Part shown: positions 31,857-39,347 of the stretch, one piece after another
Position numbering within the stretch: position 1 is the stretch's first letter
How the letters are laid out: each line of letters begins with the position of its first letter
Assembly: GCF_034387475.1 (NCBI RefSeq)
Contig: NZ_JAXCIL010000001.1
Coordinates: 434,001 to 498,000 of the forward strand
DNA from: Pseudomonas sp. Teo4
GTDB lineage: Bacteria > Pseudomonadota > Gammaproteobacteria > Pseudomonadales > Pseudomonadaceae
Direction of reading: 5' to 3'
DNA: 64,000 nucleotides
Program-made: the position numbers and the translations under genes
Notes under the pieces: model-generated
Database searches by the model: none
Seen by the model: only the letters and a program-made list of their open reading frames with translations
What the model was told of the DNA's origin: nothing

Positions 31857-31900
31857 GAACCATAGAATCTCCCACAACACCTGCGTCCGCCGTACCTGGG

Positions 31901-31943
31901 CTGCCCCCAAGGGTTGGATTGGTGTCCAACTTCTTGGGGGCAG
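31901..31943. repeat. Long hairpin adjoining IS copy 1
   Basis: CTGCCCCCAAG at 31901-31911 pairs perfectly with CTTGGGGGCAG at 31933-31943, and inside it GTTGGA (31913-31918) pairs with TCCAAC (31925-31930). It lies between the IS right end and a REP. No gene is seen in 31871-32032 apart from this hairpin and the REP. Confidence 0.7.
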
Positions 31944-31950
31944 TCCATAC

Positions 31951-31990
31951 CTGTGGGAGCCGGCTTGCCGGCGATGAGGCCGGTACAGCC
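31951..31990. repeat. REP sequence between IS copy 1 and the PACE gene
   Basis: CTGTGGGAGCCGGCTTGCCG followed by GCGATGAGGCCGGTACAG is the reversed orientation of the REP at 30668-30699. Confidence 0.85.
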
Positions 31991-32032
31991 AACCCAAGCG
32001 ACAGCCCTGCAACAGGGTCTGCACCGAAGGCA

Positions 32033-32461
32033 TCAGGCAACAGCCATCGCCGAAGTCGGCAAACCAAAGACCCGGTCAAACGCCCAGTTGTAGACGAAGG
32101 TGTAGCAAGGCACCAGAACGATGAACGCCAGGTCCACCAGAAACGCCTCGACCAGGCTCATGTCCAGCCACCAGGCAATCAGCGGTATCAGGTACACCAC
32201 CAGGGTCAGTTGAAAACCGACGGCATGCGCCACCCGCCGCGCCACGCTGCGACCACGCTTGGCCTGGCGGCTCTCCCAGCGCTCGAACAGGCTGTTGTAG
32301 ATGAGGTTCCAGAGCATGGCGATGGTGGTGATCATCACCGCCAACGGCCCCGTGTGGGACGCCTGGGTGTCCGACAGGTAGGCCAGCCCCAGGGTCGACA
32401 TGCACAGGCCGATCAGTTCATAGAAAGTCACGTAGACCAGTTTGCGTTTCAGTCCCTGCAC
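32033..32461 (-). CDS. PACE-family small multidrug efflux protein
   Basis: This protein of about 142 residues begins VQGLKRKLVYVTFYELIGLC from GTG 32461, preceded on the minus strand by GAGGTAACC; this matches the usual PACE start (MQGLKRK...). An upstream ATG at 32509 would add 16 atypical residues. It has two pairs of hydrophobic segments, each pair being a bacterial transmembrane pair domain: MLWNLIYNSLFERWESRQAK and FIVLVPCYTFVYNWAFDRVF show the characteristic 'W..YN..F....' repeats. PACE proteins export chlorhexidine and other biocides. The LysR gene is divergent and likely regulates it. Confidence 0.85.
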   Translation of the reverse strand: MQGLKRKLVYVTFYELIGLCMSTLGLAYLSDTQASHTGPLAVMITTIAMLWNLIYNSLFERWESRQAKRGRSVARRVAHAVGFQLTLVVYLIPLIAWWLDMSLVEAFLVDLAFIVLVPCYTFVYNWAFDRVFGLPTSAMAVA

Positions 32462-32563
32462 CAGGGTTACCTCACATGACAAAAGCGAAGGGGCGCAAGG
32501 ATGATTCATTTTTATTGACAGACAAAGTCAGCAGCTTTCAGATTAATTGACAGGAGGCTGCCC

Positions 32564-33442
32564 ATGAACTTTTCCAGCGATAACATCCAGTTGTTCCTTG
32601 CCGTGCTCGACCACGGCTCGTTTTCCGCCGCTGCACGCGCCTTGGGGCGGGTACCTTCGGCGGTGAGCATGGCCATCGGCAACCTTGAAGCCGAACTCGG
32701 TTACGCCCTGTTCGAGCGAGGCCCTCGCGAGGTCCGGGCCAGCGCCCGTGCCTTGGCCCTGGAACCCCACGCCCGGCTGATCGCCGAGCAGTTGGGGCTG
32801 TTGCAGGTGCATGCGCTGGAGTTGTCCCAAGGGCTTGAAAGCAGCCTGATCATCGCCGTGGTCCCGGACATCGATCACCGCCCGTTGCTGGCCGCCATCG
32901 CCCAGCTTGGCGAGCGCTTTCCCCTGCTGGACATCACCCTGCTCAGTGCTCCGCAGGAAGATGCCCTGCAGTTGCTCGACAGTGGCCGAGCAGACCTGTG
33001 CCTGGCCTTCGCCGGCCTTCAGGTAGAGGCCCATCGCGGTTTCCAGCACATTGGCACGGAGGCCCTGATCGCCACTCTCTCCCCTACTCACCCTGCCTTG
33101 CTCGACGGACGCATCCACTACCTGGAAGACCTTATTGCGGTACGCCAGATCCTGGTTCGTAGCCGCGACCTGCCACTGACCGACCCACGCGCCCTGATCG
33201 GCGCCACACACTGGTCCACCGACAGCTTCGACCTTGCCCTGCAGATGGTCGAAGCCGGCCATGGCTGGGGGGACCTGCCGCGCAGCCGAGTCGCGCCGCT
33301 GATCGATGCCGGGCGTTTGGTACGCCTGCATTTTCGCAACACCCGCAACGAACTGCAGTTGCCGATCCATGCCTTCTGGCGCAAGCAGCAGCCGCTGCAT
33401 CAAGCCGCACGGATGCTCCTAGAACAGTTGGCCACTCGCTAG
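32564..33442 (+). CDS. LysR-family transcriptional regulator
   Basis: This 292-residue protein has an N-terminal winged HTH (DNIQLFLAVLDHGSFSAAAR, ALGRVPSAVSMAIGNLEAEL) with Arg-rich wing LFERGPREVRASA, then a periplasmic-binding-like effector domain with typical ESSLIIAVVPDIDHR and SGRADLCLAFAGLQVEAHRG segments. ATG at 32564 follows AGGAGG. It is divergent from the PACE gene with about 100 bases between, the usual LysR-target arrangement (as AceR is for AceI, though by position only). It lies inside the IS-flanked segment. Confidence 0.88.
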   Translation: MNFSSDNIQLFLAVLDHGSFSAAARALGRVPSAVSMAIGNLEAELGYALFERGPREVRASARALALEPHARLIAEQLGLLQVHALELSQGLESSLIIAVVPDIDHRPLLAAIAQLGERFPLLDITLLSAPQEDALQLLDSGRADLCLAFAGLQVEAHRGFQHIGTEALIATLSPTHPALLDGRIHYLEDLIAVRQILVRSRDLPLTDPRALIGATHWSTDSFDLALQMVEAGHGWGDLPRSRVAPLIDAGRLVRLHFRNTRNELQLPIHAFWRKQQPLHQAARMLLEQLATR

Positions 33443-33486
33443 GCTGCCGTCCGTCGACAGGGCATCAACAAGTCACTGTAAGTGTT

Positions 33487-33513
33487 TCAATTTTTTAACC
33501 ATTGCGCCGATAT
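33487..33513 (+). promoter_or_regulatory. FliA (sigma-28) promoter for the chemoreceptor
   Basis: TCAA at 33487-33490 and GCCGATAT at 33506-33513 are separated by 15 bases, as in the Pseudomonas FliA consensus (TCAAG-N12 to 15-GCCGATA). It is 73 bases upstream of the receptor ATG, so expression together with flagellar genes is expected. Confidence 0.7.
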
Positions 33514-33585
33514 GACTGGAGAAAGGTGCGCACACACGCCACAAGCGTGCAGCGCCCTCCCCTCCCTGGCTCAAGGTCTCGAAAC

Positions 33586-35472
33586 ATGAACCTGAAATTC
33601 CGCCACAAGATCCTGCTCAGCGCCTGCACCGTCGTGGTACTGGCCTTCGCCCTGTTCACGCTTTACAACGATTACCTGCAACGCAACACCATTGCCCAGA
33701 ACATCGAATCGTCCGTGCAACAGTCCGGTGCGCTGACTGCCAGCAGCGTGCAGAACTGGATGAGCGGGCGCATCCTGGTGCTGGAAAACCTGGCCCAGGA
33801 CATCGCCGAGCAAGGGGCTGGCGACAGCCTGGCAGGTCTGATCGAGCAGCCTTCCTACACGCGTAATTTCCTGTTCACCTACCTGGGCCAGGCCAGCGGC
33901 GTGTTCACCCAGCGCCCCAACGCGCAGATGCCTGCCGGCTATGACCCGCGCCAACGCCCCTGGTATGGCGCGGCGGTCAACGCCGGGCAAACCGTGCTCA
34001 CTGCCCCTTACCAGGGTGCTGTCGGCGGCCTGATGGTTACCATCGCCACCCCGGTCAAGCGCAAGAGCACCGGCGAACTGGTGGGAGTGGTGGGCGGTGA
34101 CCTGACCCTCGACACCCTGGTGCAGATCATCAACTCGGTCGACTTCGGCGGCATCGGCCACGCCTTCCTCGTCGACAGCGACGGCCAGGTCATCGTCAGC
34201 CCGGATAAAGACCAGGCGATGAAGAACCTCAAGGACATCTACCCCGGCAGTGGCCTGCGGGTGGCCGCTGGCATGCAGGACGTCAGCCTCAATGGCCAGC
34301 AACGGCTCATTTCCTTCGCCCCGGTCAACGGCCTGCCTTCGGCGCAGTGGTACATCGGCCTGTCCATCGACAAGGACAAGGCCTACGCCGCACTCGGCCA
34401 GTTCCGTACTTCGGCGGTCATTGCCATGGTCATCGCCGTGGCCGCCATCGCTGGCCTGCTGGGCCTGTTGATTCCAGTGCTGATGCGCCCGCTGACCACC
34501 ATGGGCCGCGCCATGCGCGACATTGCCGAGGGTGAAGGCGACCTGACCCGCCGCCTGACGGTGCAGCACAAGGACGAATTCGGCGAGCTGGCGACCTCGT
34601 TCAACCGCTTCGTAGAACGTATTCACGCTTCCATGAGCGAAGTGTCGTCGGCAACCCGTCTGGTGCACGACCTGTCGGAGAAAGTGGTCAATGCCTCCAA
34701 CGCCTCGATCATCGGTTCTGAAGAGCAAAGCATGCGCACCAACAGCGTTGCCGCCGCGATCAACGAACTGGGTGCCGCCACCCAGGAGATCGCCCGCAAC
34801 GCCGCCGATGCCTCGCAACACGCCAGCGGTGCCAGCGAGCAGGCCCATGGTGGCCGCGAAGTGGTCGAGGAAGCGATCAACGCCATGACCGCCCTGTCGC
34901 AGCGCATCAGCGAATCCTGCGAACAGATCGAAGCGCTCAACGCCAGCACCGACGACATCGGCAAGATTCTCGACGTGATCAAGGGCATTTCCCAGCAGAC
35001 CAACCTGCTGGCGCTCAACGCCGCCATCGAGGCAGCCCGCGCCGGTGAAGCCGGGCGCGGGTTCGCTGTAGTAGCCGACGAAGTGCGCAACCTTGCCCAC
35101 CGCACCCAGGAATCGGCCGAAGAAATCCACCGCATGATCACCAGCCTGCAAGTCGGCTCGCGCGAGGCGGTGCACACCATGAACACCAGCCAGGTGTCGA
35201 GCGAACAGACCGTGCAGGTCGCCAACCAGGCGGGCGAGCGCCTGGCCAGCGTGACCCAGCGCATCGGCGAGATCGACGGCATGAACCAGTCGGTGGCCAC
35301 CGCCACCGAAGAACAGACCGCCGTGGTCGATAGCCTCAACCTGGACATCACCCAGATCAACGCGCTGAATCAGCAAGGGGTGGAAAACCTCAACGAAACC
35401 CTGCGCCATTGCGACGCGTTGGCCCAGCAGGCCGGGCGGTTGAAGCAGTTGGTGGGTAGTTTCCGGATTTGA
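33586..35472 (+). CDS. Methyl-accepting chemotaxis protein with dCACHE amino-acid-type sensor
   Basis: This 628-residue protein has TM1 (about residues 8-30, [20 protein letters not shown]), a periplasmic dCACHE domain, TM2 ([20 protein letters not shown]), HAMP, and the signalling domain with hairpin tip [20 protein letters not shown]. The segment YDPRQRPWY holds the Y-R-W-Y amine-binding residues of dCACHE_1AA receptors, followed by TAPYQ and the Asp in VGGDLTL, so it likely senses amino acids like PctA or McpA. ATG at 33586 has AAGG at 33573-33576. A FliA promoter is upstream. A C-terminal CheR-tethering pentapeptide is absent. It lies between the two IS110 copies. Confidence 0.9.
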   Translation: MNLKFRHKILLSACTVVVLAFALFTLYNDYLQRNTIAQNIESSVQQSGALTASSVQNWMSGRILVLENLAQDIAEQGAGDSLAGLIEQPSYTRNFLFTYLGQASGVFTQRPNAQMPAGYDPRQRPWYGAAVNAGQTVLTAPYQGAVGGLMVTIATPVKRKSTGELVGVVGGDLTLDTLVQIINSVDFGGIGHAFLVDSDGQVIVSPDKDQAMKNLKDIYPGSGLRVAAGMQDVSLNGQQRLISFAPVNGLPSAQWYIGLSIDKDKAYAALGQFRTSAVIAMVIAVAAIAGLLGLLIPVLMRPLTTMGRAMRDIAEGEGDLTRRLTVQHKDEFGELATSFNRFVERIHASMSEVSSATRLVHDLSEKVVNASNASIIGSEEQSMRTNSVAAAINELGAATQEIARNAADASQHASGASEQAHGGREVVEEAINAMTALSQRISESCEQIEALNASTDDIGKILDVIKGISQQTNLLALNAAIEAARAGEAGRGFAVVADEVRNLAHRTQESAEEIHRMITSLQVGSREAVHTMNTSQVSSEQTVQVANQAGERLASVTQRIGEIDGMNQSVATATEEQTAVVDSLNLDITQINALNQQGVENLNETLRHCDALAQQAGRLKQLVGSFRI

Positions 35473-35480
35473 GTGAAACC

Positions 35481-35506
35481 CATCGCCGGCAAGCCGGCTC
35501 CCACAG
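35481..35506. repeat. REP sequence downstream of the chemoreceptor
   Basis: CATCGCCGGCAAGCCGGCTC followed by CCACAG. It belongs to the REP pair into which IS110 copy 2 inserted: the partner half is interrupted at 35543 by the IS and resumes at 36715. Confidence 0.85.
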
Positions 35507-35557
35507 GTAGCAGCGATCTCAAGATCAGCGCGGTCCATGTGGGAGATTCTATGGTTC

Positions 35558-36511
35558 TCAGCAAGCCAGTTTCCCGCCTTTAGTGACGTATTCGTCCTGA
35601 TTTTTCATCAGGGCGAATGCTACACGAGCGAGTTTACGGGCCAGGATGACCAGGGCTTGAGTGGTTGCTTTGCCGCTGTTTCGATGATGCTCGTAAACAT
35701 CTTTCCAAGCCGATGACCTGCTCGCAGCCATTGCCGCGTTGTGCAGCAAGCGACGGATCTCAGAGCATCCCCGCTTGGTCAGGCGACGACGTCCGTTCGT
35801 CTGTCCCGAGTCGTTCACTCGCAAGTCCATTCCCAGAAATGCGATGTAAGCGTCGCTGCTTCTGAACTCGCCTCGAACAAAGGCCATGACCAATGCCGTG
35901 GCGGTAAGAAAGCCAATACCTTCCACTGCTTGGCAACGGGCAACTTGTTCTTGCAGTCCGGCTTCGCGGAGCACTTCTTTAAGTTTTTTTTGTATCAACA
36001 GATCCAAACGGTCTATCGATTTGACGAACGCCTCGAAGGCGCTTTTCAGCAGACTTTCGTTAGCCCAGCTCTGAGTCATTGCGGTCCGGGCGGCCACCAA
36101 GGCAGCCCGACGTCGAAGTAGGCTCTGAACCTTGCCGTAGACAGCGGGTGGCGGACTCCACGGACGAAGATCCTCGCCTTCATTTCTTAGAAAACGAGAC
36201 AACAGCCTGGCATCGGAAGGGTCGGTTTTGACTCGCCCCCCAACACTTTTCCGGTAATTACTCAGTTGAAAACCATCAATTACGTAGACTTCAAGACCCG
36301 CACCATGGGCTAGCTCGACCAAGTCCAAGTGGTAGACATTTGTCGCCTCAACGGCGATGGCAGTATTGCGGGGCTGTTGCTTGAGCCACCGCTTGATCTC
36401 GGGTTTTGCGTTCTTCAGTTTGATCAGTTCATCACTACCGTCGTGATGAATAACCAGTTCCGCTTTCGCAACATCCGCACCCACGATCAACTTGCTTACC
36501 TGCATTGCCAT
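35558..36511 (-). CDS. IS110-family transposase (DEDD recombinase), copy 2
   Basis: This 317-residue protein is identical to the transposase at 30903-31856. The same DEDD residues (VGADVAKAE, VEATNVYHL, TDPSDARLL) and C-terminal Ser-containing domain are present, with no frameshift. Perfect identity between copies indicates recent transposition or ongoing conversion. The RBS is GGAG before the ATG on the minus strand. Confidence 0.95.
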   Translation of the reverse strand: MAMQVSKLIVGADVAKAELVIHHDGSDELIKLKNAKPEIKRWLKQQPRNTAIAVEATNVYHLDLVELAHGAGLEVYVIDGFQLSNYRKSVGGRVKTDPSDARLLSRFLRNEGEDLRPWSPPPAVYGKVQSLLRRRAALVAARTAMTQSWANESLLKSAFEAFVKSIDRLDLLIQKKLKEVLREAGLQEQVARCQAVEGIGFLTATALVMAFVRGEFRSSDAYIAFLGMDLRVNDSGQTNGRRRLTKRGCSEIRRLLHNAAMAASRSSAWKDVYEHHRNSGKATTQALVILARKLARVAFALMKNQDEYVTKGGKLAC

Positions 36512-36714
36512 GGGCGGTTCTCCACGTTATGGTTTTCCGGCTTGAAGGGGTTTCACCAAGAGGCGCTGGCTTGCTTCTATCGTCGCTTGCAAACGATGCA
36601 TTCTTTATCGGCGCTTTGGTGGAAGGGGTGGGGCGATGTCTCCCACGGTCTGTACTGCTGTCACAGTCAGAAGCCGGCATGTCGTCCCACCACCCCTTCA
36701 AGTCCTACCATACA
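36512..36714 (-). ncRNA. Candidate bridge RNA region of IS110 copy 2
   Basis: Reverse-strand counterpart of 30700-30902, identical in the stretches compared, with the same two competing pairings. It lies between the IS end and the transposase ATG. Confidence 0.55.
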
Positions 36715-36748
36715 AGCCGGCTTGCCGGCGATGAGGCCGGTACAGGCA
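36715..36748. repeat. REP sequence flanking IS110 copy 2
   Basis: AGCCGGCTTGCCGGCGATGA followed by GGCCGGTACAGGCAAC, abutting the IS end and the 3' end of the lipoprotein gene. Confidence 0.85.
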
Positions 36749-36752
36749 ACCT

Positions 36753-37817
36753 CTAAGGCGGTAGGCGTATCAACAATGGCTCCTGCGGCTGTTCCGCCCT
36801 TTGTTCCACCTCTTGCTCCACCGGCCGCGGCGCACTGGCCAGCAAGTTGTCCTCCACCTGCCCCGACAAGTAGTACACCCCAGCCATGGCCCCGCTCTGG
36901 CGGTTTTCCATCAACTCCTTCCACTCCTGGTTGAGCGCCACGTTGAGGATCACCCGCAACTGCTCGACCATCTGCGGGTGCTCGCGGTCATGGGTGATCA
37001 TCCCGTAGCCGGCCGAGACTATCGAGATCATCGCCCCGGCCACCTTGCCCACGGCACTGGCCACGGCGCTGGCTATGCCCCGCGGTGCCAGGGTGGCGCC
37101 AAGCTTCTCGCTGGCGCGGTCAGCAACCGAGGACAAACCCACATCGGTTTGCCCTGGCCCCTTTGCCGCCTGCTGGTGCAAGTGCTGGCGCAGAGCCTGC
37201 CAGGCAGGCTGCTGCTCCAGCGGTTTGGCGCGCAATAGCTGATAAAGGCTGGCATTGCGGGCGTCGGGCGGGCCGAGGGTAATGGCCGGGATGCGATTGA
37301 GGCGCTGGCTGAACTGCTCAGGCGGTGCGCGGTAGCGCGCGATGATGGCCGGCAGCTGCTGGCCCAGCAGTTGTACATATAACTCACAGGCCCGGTCGCG
37401 GATGGCTTCGGGGTTGATCTGCTCGGCCACCGGCTCGATCACTCGCTCGTGGTATTGCTCCTGCAGGTACAGGGCCAGGCGCTTTTCCGCAGACTCCCGA
37501 CCTTCGCCACTGTCGAGTTTGTACCAGGCCACCTTCAGGGTCAGCCATTGCTGGGTCCAGTAGCCGGTGAACCACGGGATGAAATCTTTTTCGGTGCGCT
37601 GCTGTACCTGTTCTTTCCACACCCGCATGGAGCGGCGGGCGTAGTCGTTGGCCGAGCCTGCGGCACCTGCCGAGGCGTCGATCAATTCCTGGTCGATGCG
37701 TTGCCAGGTGGCGGCTGTGAGCACCACAGGCGGCGGTGGAGGCGGTGGAGGCTTGCTGGCGCAGCCGCCAAGGGCTAGCAGCAGGCAGAGCAGCAGTGAG
37801 GGACTGCGCAGCTTCAC
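36753..37817 (-). CDS. Lipoprotein of unknown function with Pro-rich linker
   Basis: This 354-residue protein starts MKLRSPSLLLCLLLALGGCA, a type II signal peptide with lipobox LGGC and lipidated Cys19, then an eight-proline run. The remaining 320 residues are mostly helical and Gln/Arg-rich, with a small Gly/Ala/Ile patch (IASAVASAVGKVAGAMISIV) that could be a membrane-associated or hairpin segment. The C-terminus runs into the REP and IS boundary. I do not recognise a family. It is probably outer-membrane anchored in the periplasm. It is a single gene upstream of (divergent to) nothing obvious; the GntR pair lies beyond on the same strand. Confidence 0.8.
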   Translation of the reverse strand: MKLRSPSLLLCLLLALGGCASKPPPPPPPPVVLTAATWQRIDQELIDASAGAAGSANDYARRSMRVWKEQVQQRTEKDFIPWFTGYWTQQWLTLKVAWYKLDSGEGRESAEKRLALYLQEQYHERVIEPVAEQINPEAIRDRACELYVQLLGQQLPAIIARYRAPPEQFSQRLNRIPAITLGPPDARNASLYQLLRAKPLEQQPAWQALRQHLHQQAAKGPGQTDVGLSSVADRASEKLGATLAPRGIASAVASAVGKVAGAMISIVSAGYGMITHDREHPQMVEQLRVILNVALNQEWKELMENRQSGAMAGVYYLSGQVEDNLLASAPRPVEQEVEQRAEQPQEPLLIRLPP

Positions 37818-37901
37818 GCGAGCGCCTCCCTGATACGTGGGGGTTATCTAACGAGTATAGGGGGCGCATCCGAGGGCTGCCTTGCAGCCCATCGGCCCTG
37901 C

Positions 37902-38582
37902 TTAACTGAGTTCGAGCTTATCTTCCAGGCGGTCGAGGTGTTCGTGCATCAAGGCCAGCGCTGCGTCCCCATTGCCCGCTTCCACGGCATCGATGATCGC
38001 CGCATGCTCCTGCCAGGCGCAGTGATCACAGCAAGGTGACTCGTAGCGGGCGATGATCAGTGAGGTCATCGGTACCAGACCGTTGAGAAAACGCGCCAAG
38101 GGGGCATTGGCAGCCACTTGTGCGAGCTTCAGGTGAAATTCGCCACCCAGACGAATGGCCGCGCAGCGTTCGCCACGTTCATGGTGCTGGCGTTCGCGTT
38201 CCACCAGCGAGCGCAACTGGCGAACCTGTGTGGGCCTGGCGCGCTGGGCCGCCAGGGTGATCAGGGTGGTTTCTGCCAAACGCCGGGCGCTGAGTACCTG
38301 GCGTGCTTGCTCAGGGTCGGGCGCGGCCAGATGGGCGGTGTGGCTGGGGCGTTGCACCACCACTTGCTGGTCCGTCAGGCGTCCGAGCACCCGGCGGATC
38401 ACTGTGCGGCTGACGCCGAACGCATTGCCCAGCGCTTGCTCGGGCAGCAGGCTGCCTGGAGGCAGGCGCTGCTCGAGAATGGCGTCGAACAAACGGGGGT
38501 AGATCTGCTCGGCCGACAGGCGCGTCTCGCCAGCGGCGAGCAGGGCAGGCAAGTGAGGGGTGGCGTGGGCGCAGGCGGTCAT
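37902..38582 (-). CDS. GntR-family regulator (FadR-type, FCD domain), first of two
   Basis: This 226-residue protein has a winged HTH (SAEQIYPRLFDAILEQRLPP, EQALGNAFGVSRTVIRRVLG) and a C-terminal helical FCD ligand domain (EFHLKLAQVAANAPLARFLN, CAWQEHAAIIDAVEAGNGDA, ALALMHEHLDRLEDKLEL) with His and Asp residues for a metal-bound carboxylate ligand. ATG at 38582 has AGGAGAG on the minus strand; the earlier ATG at 38618 lacks an RBS. It is downstream of the second GntR gene with 16 bases between, so they may be co-transcribed. Neither partner's effector is known. Confidence 0.85.
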   Translation of the reverse strand: MTACAHATPHLPALLAAGETRLSAEQIYPRLFDAILEQRLPPGSLLPEQALGNAFGVSRTVIRRVLGRLTDQQVVVQRPSHTAHLAAPDPEQARQVLSARRLAETTLITLAAQRARPTQVRQLRSLVERERQHHERGERCAAIRLGGEFHLKLAQVAANAPLARFLNGLVPMTSLIIARYESPCCDHCAWQEHAAIIDAVEAGNGDAALALMHEHLDRLEDKLELS

Positions 38583-38598
38583 GGTCGCTCTCCTGGGG

Positions 38599-39303
38599 TC
38601 ATTGGCCGGGGTGTTCATCCGGGATGTTCAGCTCGATACCCATGCGCAGGCTTTCGGCAAGGATGTGCCGGCGCATCTGCGCGCTGGCCTGGGCACTGTT
38701 GCGGTCACGGATGGCGCGCACCACGGCTTCGTTTTCCTTGAGCCGGGCAGCCAGGTGCTCGGGGGAGTTGCGCAGCATGTCGGCACTTTGCTTGAGGGCG
38801 TTGCTGGTTTGCTGCACCACGCTCTGGAAGATCGGGTTGGTGGTCAGGGCGAACAGCGCCTGGTGGAAGGCGATGTAGGCATTGACGCCGGCTTCACTGT
38901 CCTCGGCGTCGAGCGCTTCGCGCATGTCCATCAGGGTCAGGCGCAGTTGGCCGATGTCCTGGCTGTTGGCGGACTGTGCCACCAGGCCGACGATGAATGG
39001 CTCCAGGGTGTAGCGCAGTTCGAGTACGTCGGCCAGGCTGGCCGCTGCTGTGGTGTCGGTGGCGGGGCCGGCCATGGCGGCGTCGGCATCCAGTACCAGT
39101 ACACCTTTGCCTGGCATGGAGCGCACCAGGCCCAAGGTCTCCAGTACGGTGACCGCTTCGCGCAGGCTAGGGCGGCTGATGCCCAGTTGCTCGGCCAGTT
39201 CACGCTGGCCGGGGAGCATGTCGCCGGAACGCCACTGGCCGCGGGCCAGGGCCTGGCGCAGTTTTTCCACCACTGAGTTGACGACGGTTGATGAGCTGAT
39301 CAC
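38599..39303 (-). CDS. GntR-family regulator (FadR-type, FCD domain), second of two
   Basis: This 234-residue protein has an N-terminal HTH (VVEKLRQALARGQWRSGDML, LAEQLGISRPSLREAVTVLE) and a helical FCD domain (YIAFHQALFALTTNPIFQSV, DRNSAQASAQMRRHILAESL). The start is GTG 39303, with AGGAG about 7 bases upstream. It lies immediately after dctA on the same strand, separated by a hairpin at 39320-39339. FadR-type regulators recognise TGGTnnnACCA-like sites; such sites lie upstream of dctA, so control of the transporter by one of the two regulators is likely. Confidence 0.86.
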   Translation of the reverse strand: MISSSTVVNSVVEKLRQALARGQWRSGDMLPGQRELAEQLGISRPSLREAVTVLETLGLVRSMPGKGVLVLDADAAMAGPATDTTAAASLADVLELRYTLEPFIVGLVAQSANSQDIGQLRLTLMDMREALDAEDSEAGVNAYIAFHQALFALTTNPIFQSVVQQTSNALKQSADMLRNSPEHLAARLKENEAVVRAIRDRNSAQASAQMRRHILAESLRMGIELNIPDEHPGQ

Positions 39304-39319
39304 GGTTCGCTCCTGAAAG

Positions 39320-39339
39320 GGCCGGCGTCAGCGCCGGCC
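39320..39339 (-). terminator. Hairpin between dctA and the GntR gene
   Basis: GGCCGGCG pairs perfectly with CGCCGGCC around the loop TCAG. It is GC-rich with little T-run on the minus strand, so it may only partly terminate or attenuate dctA transcripts. Confidence 0.4.
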
Positions 39340-39347
39340 ACACTCGG

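Larger units (their letters stand above)
30700..31870 (+). mobile_element. IS110-family insertion sequence, copy 1 (1171 bp, inserted in a REP)
   Basis: The boundaries come from comparing the two copies and their REP flanks: GGCT before the left end TGTATGGTAGG and CCCACA after the right end AGAATCT. A CT dinucleotide is present on both sides (30698-30699 and 31869-31870), consistent with a CT core at the junction. There are no terminal inverted repeats beyond short subterminal TATGGT matches, as usual for IS110. The element holds one transposase gene and about 200 bases of structured non-coding DNA upstream of it. P. putida IS110 elements ISPpu9/ISPpu10 are known to target REPs; identity with either was not checked. 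Confidence 0.9.
35544..36714 (-). mobile_element. IS110-family insertion sequence, copy 2 (1171 bp, inverted, in a REP)
   Basis: Same length and, wherever compared, the same sequence as copy 1 but on the opposite strand. Junctions again are REP GCCGGCT at the transposase-upstream end (36715-36721 on this strand) and CCCACA at the other (35538-35543), with CT as the shared core. The two copies enclose 31871-35543 and could recombine to invert it. Confidence 0.9.

Noticed and set aside
31951..31990. Attachment site or terminal inverted repeat of a larger element
   Set aside because: The sequence is a standard REP found at many gaps in the window, not an end specific to this segment.
30700..36714. 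Composite transposon
   Set aside because: IS110 elements do not form classical composite transposons with target duplications; each copy sits in its own REP with its own junctions, so two separate insertions are more likely.
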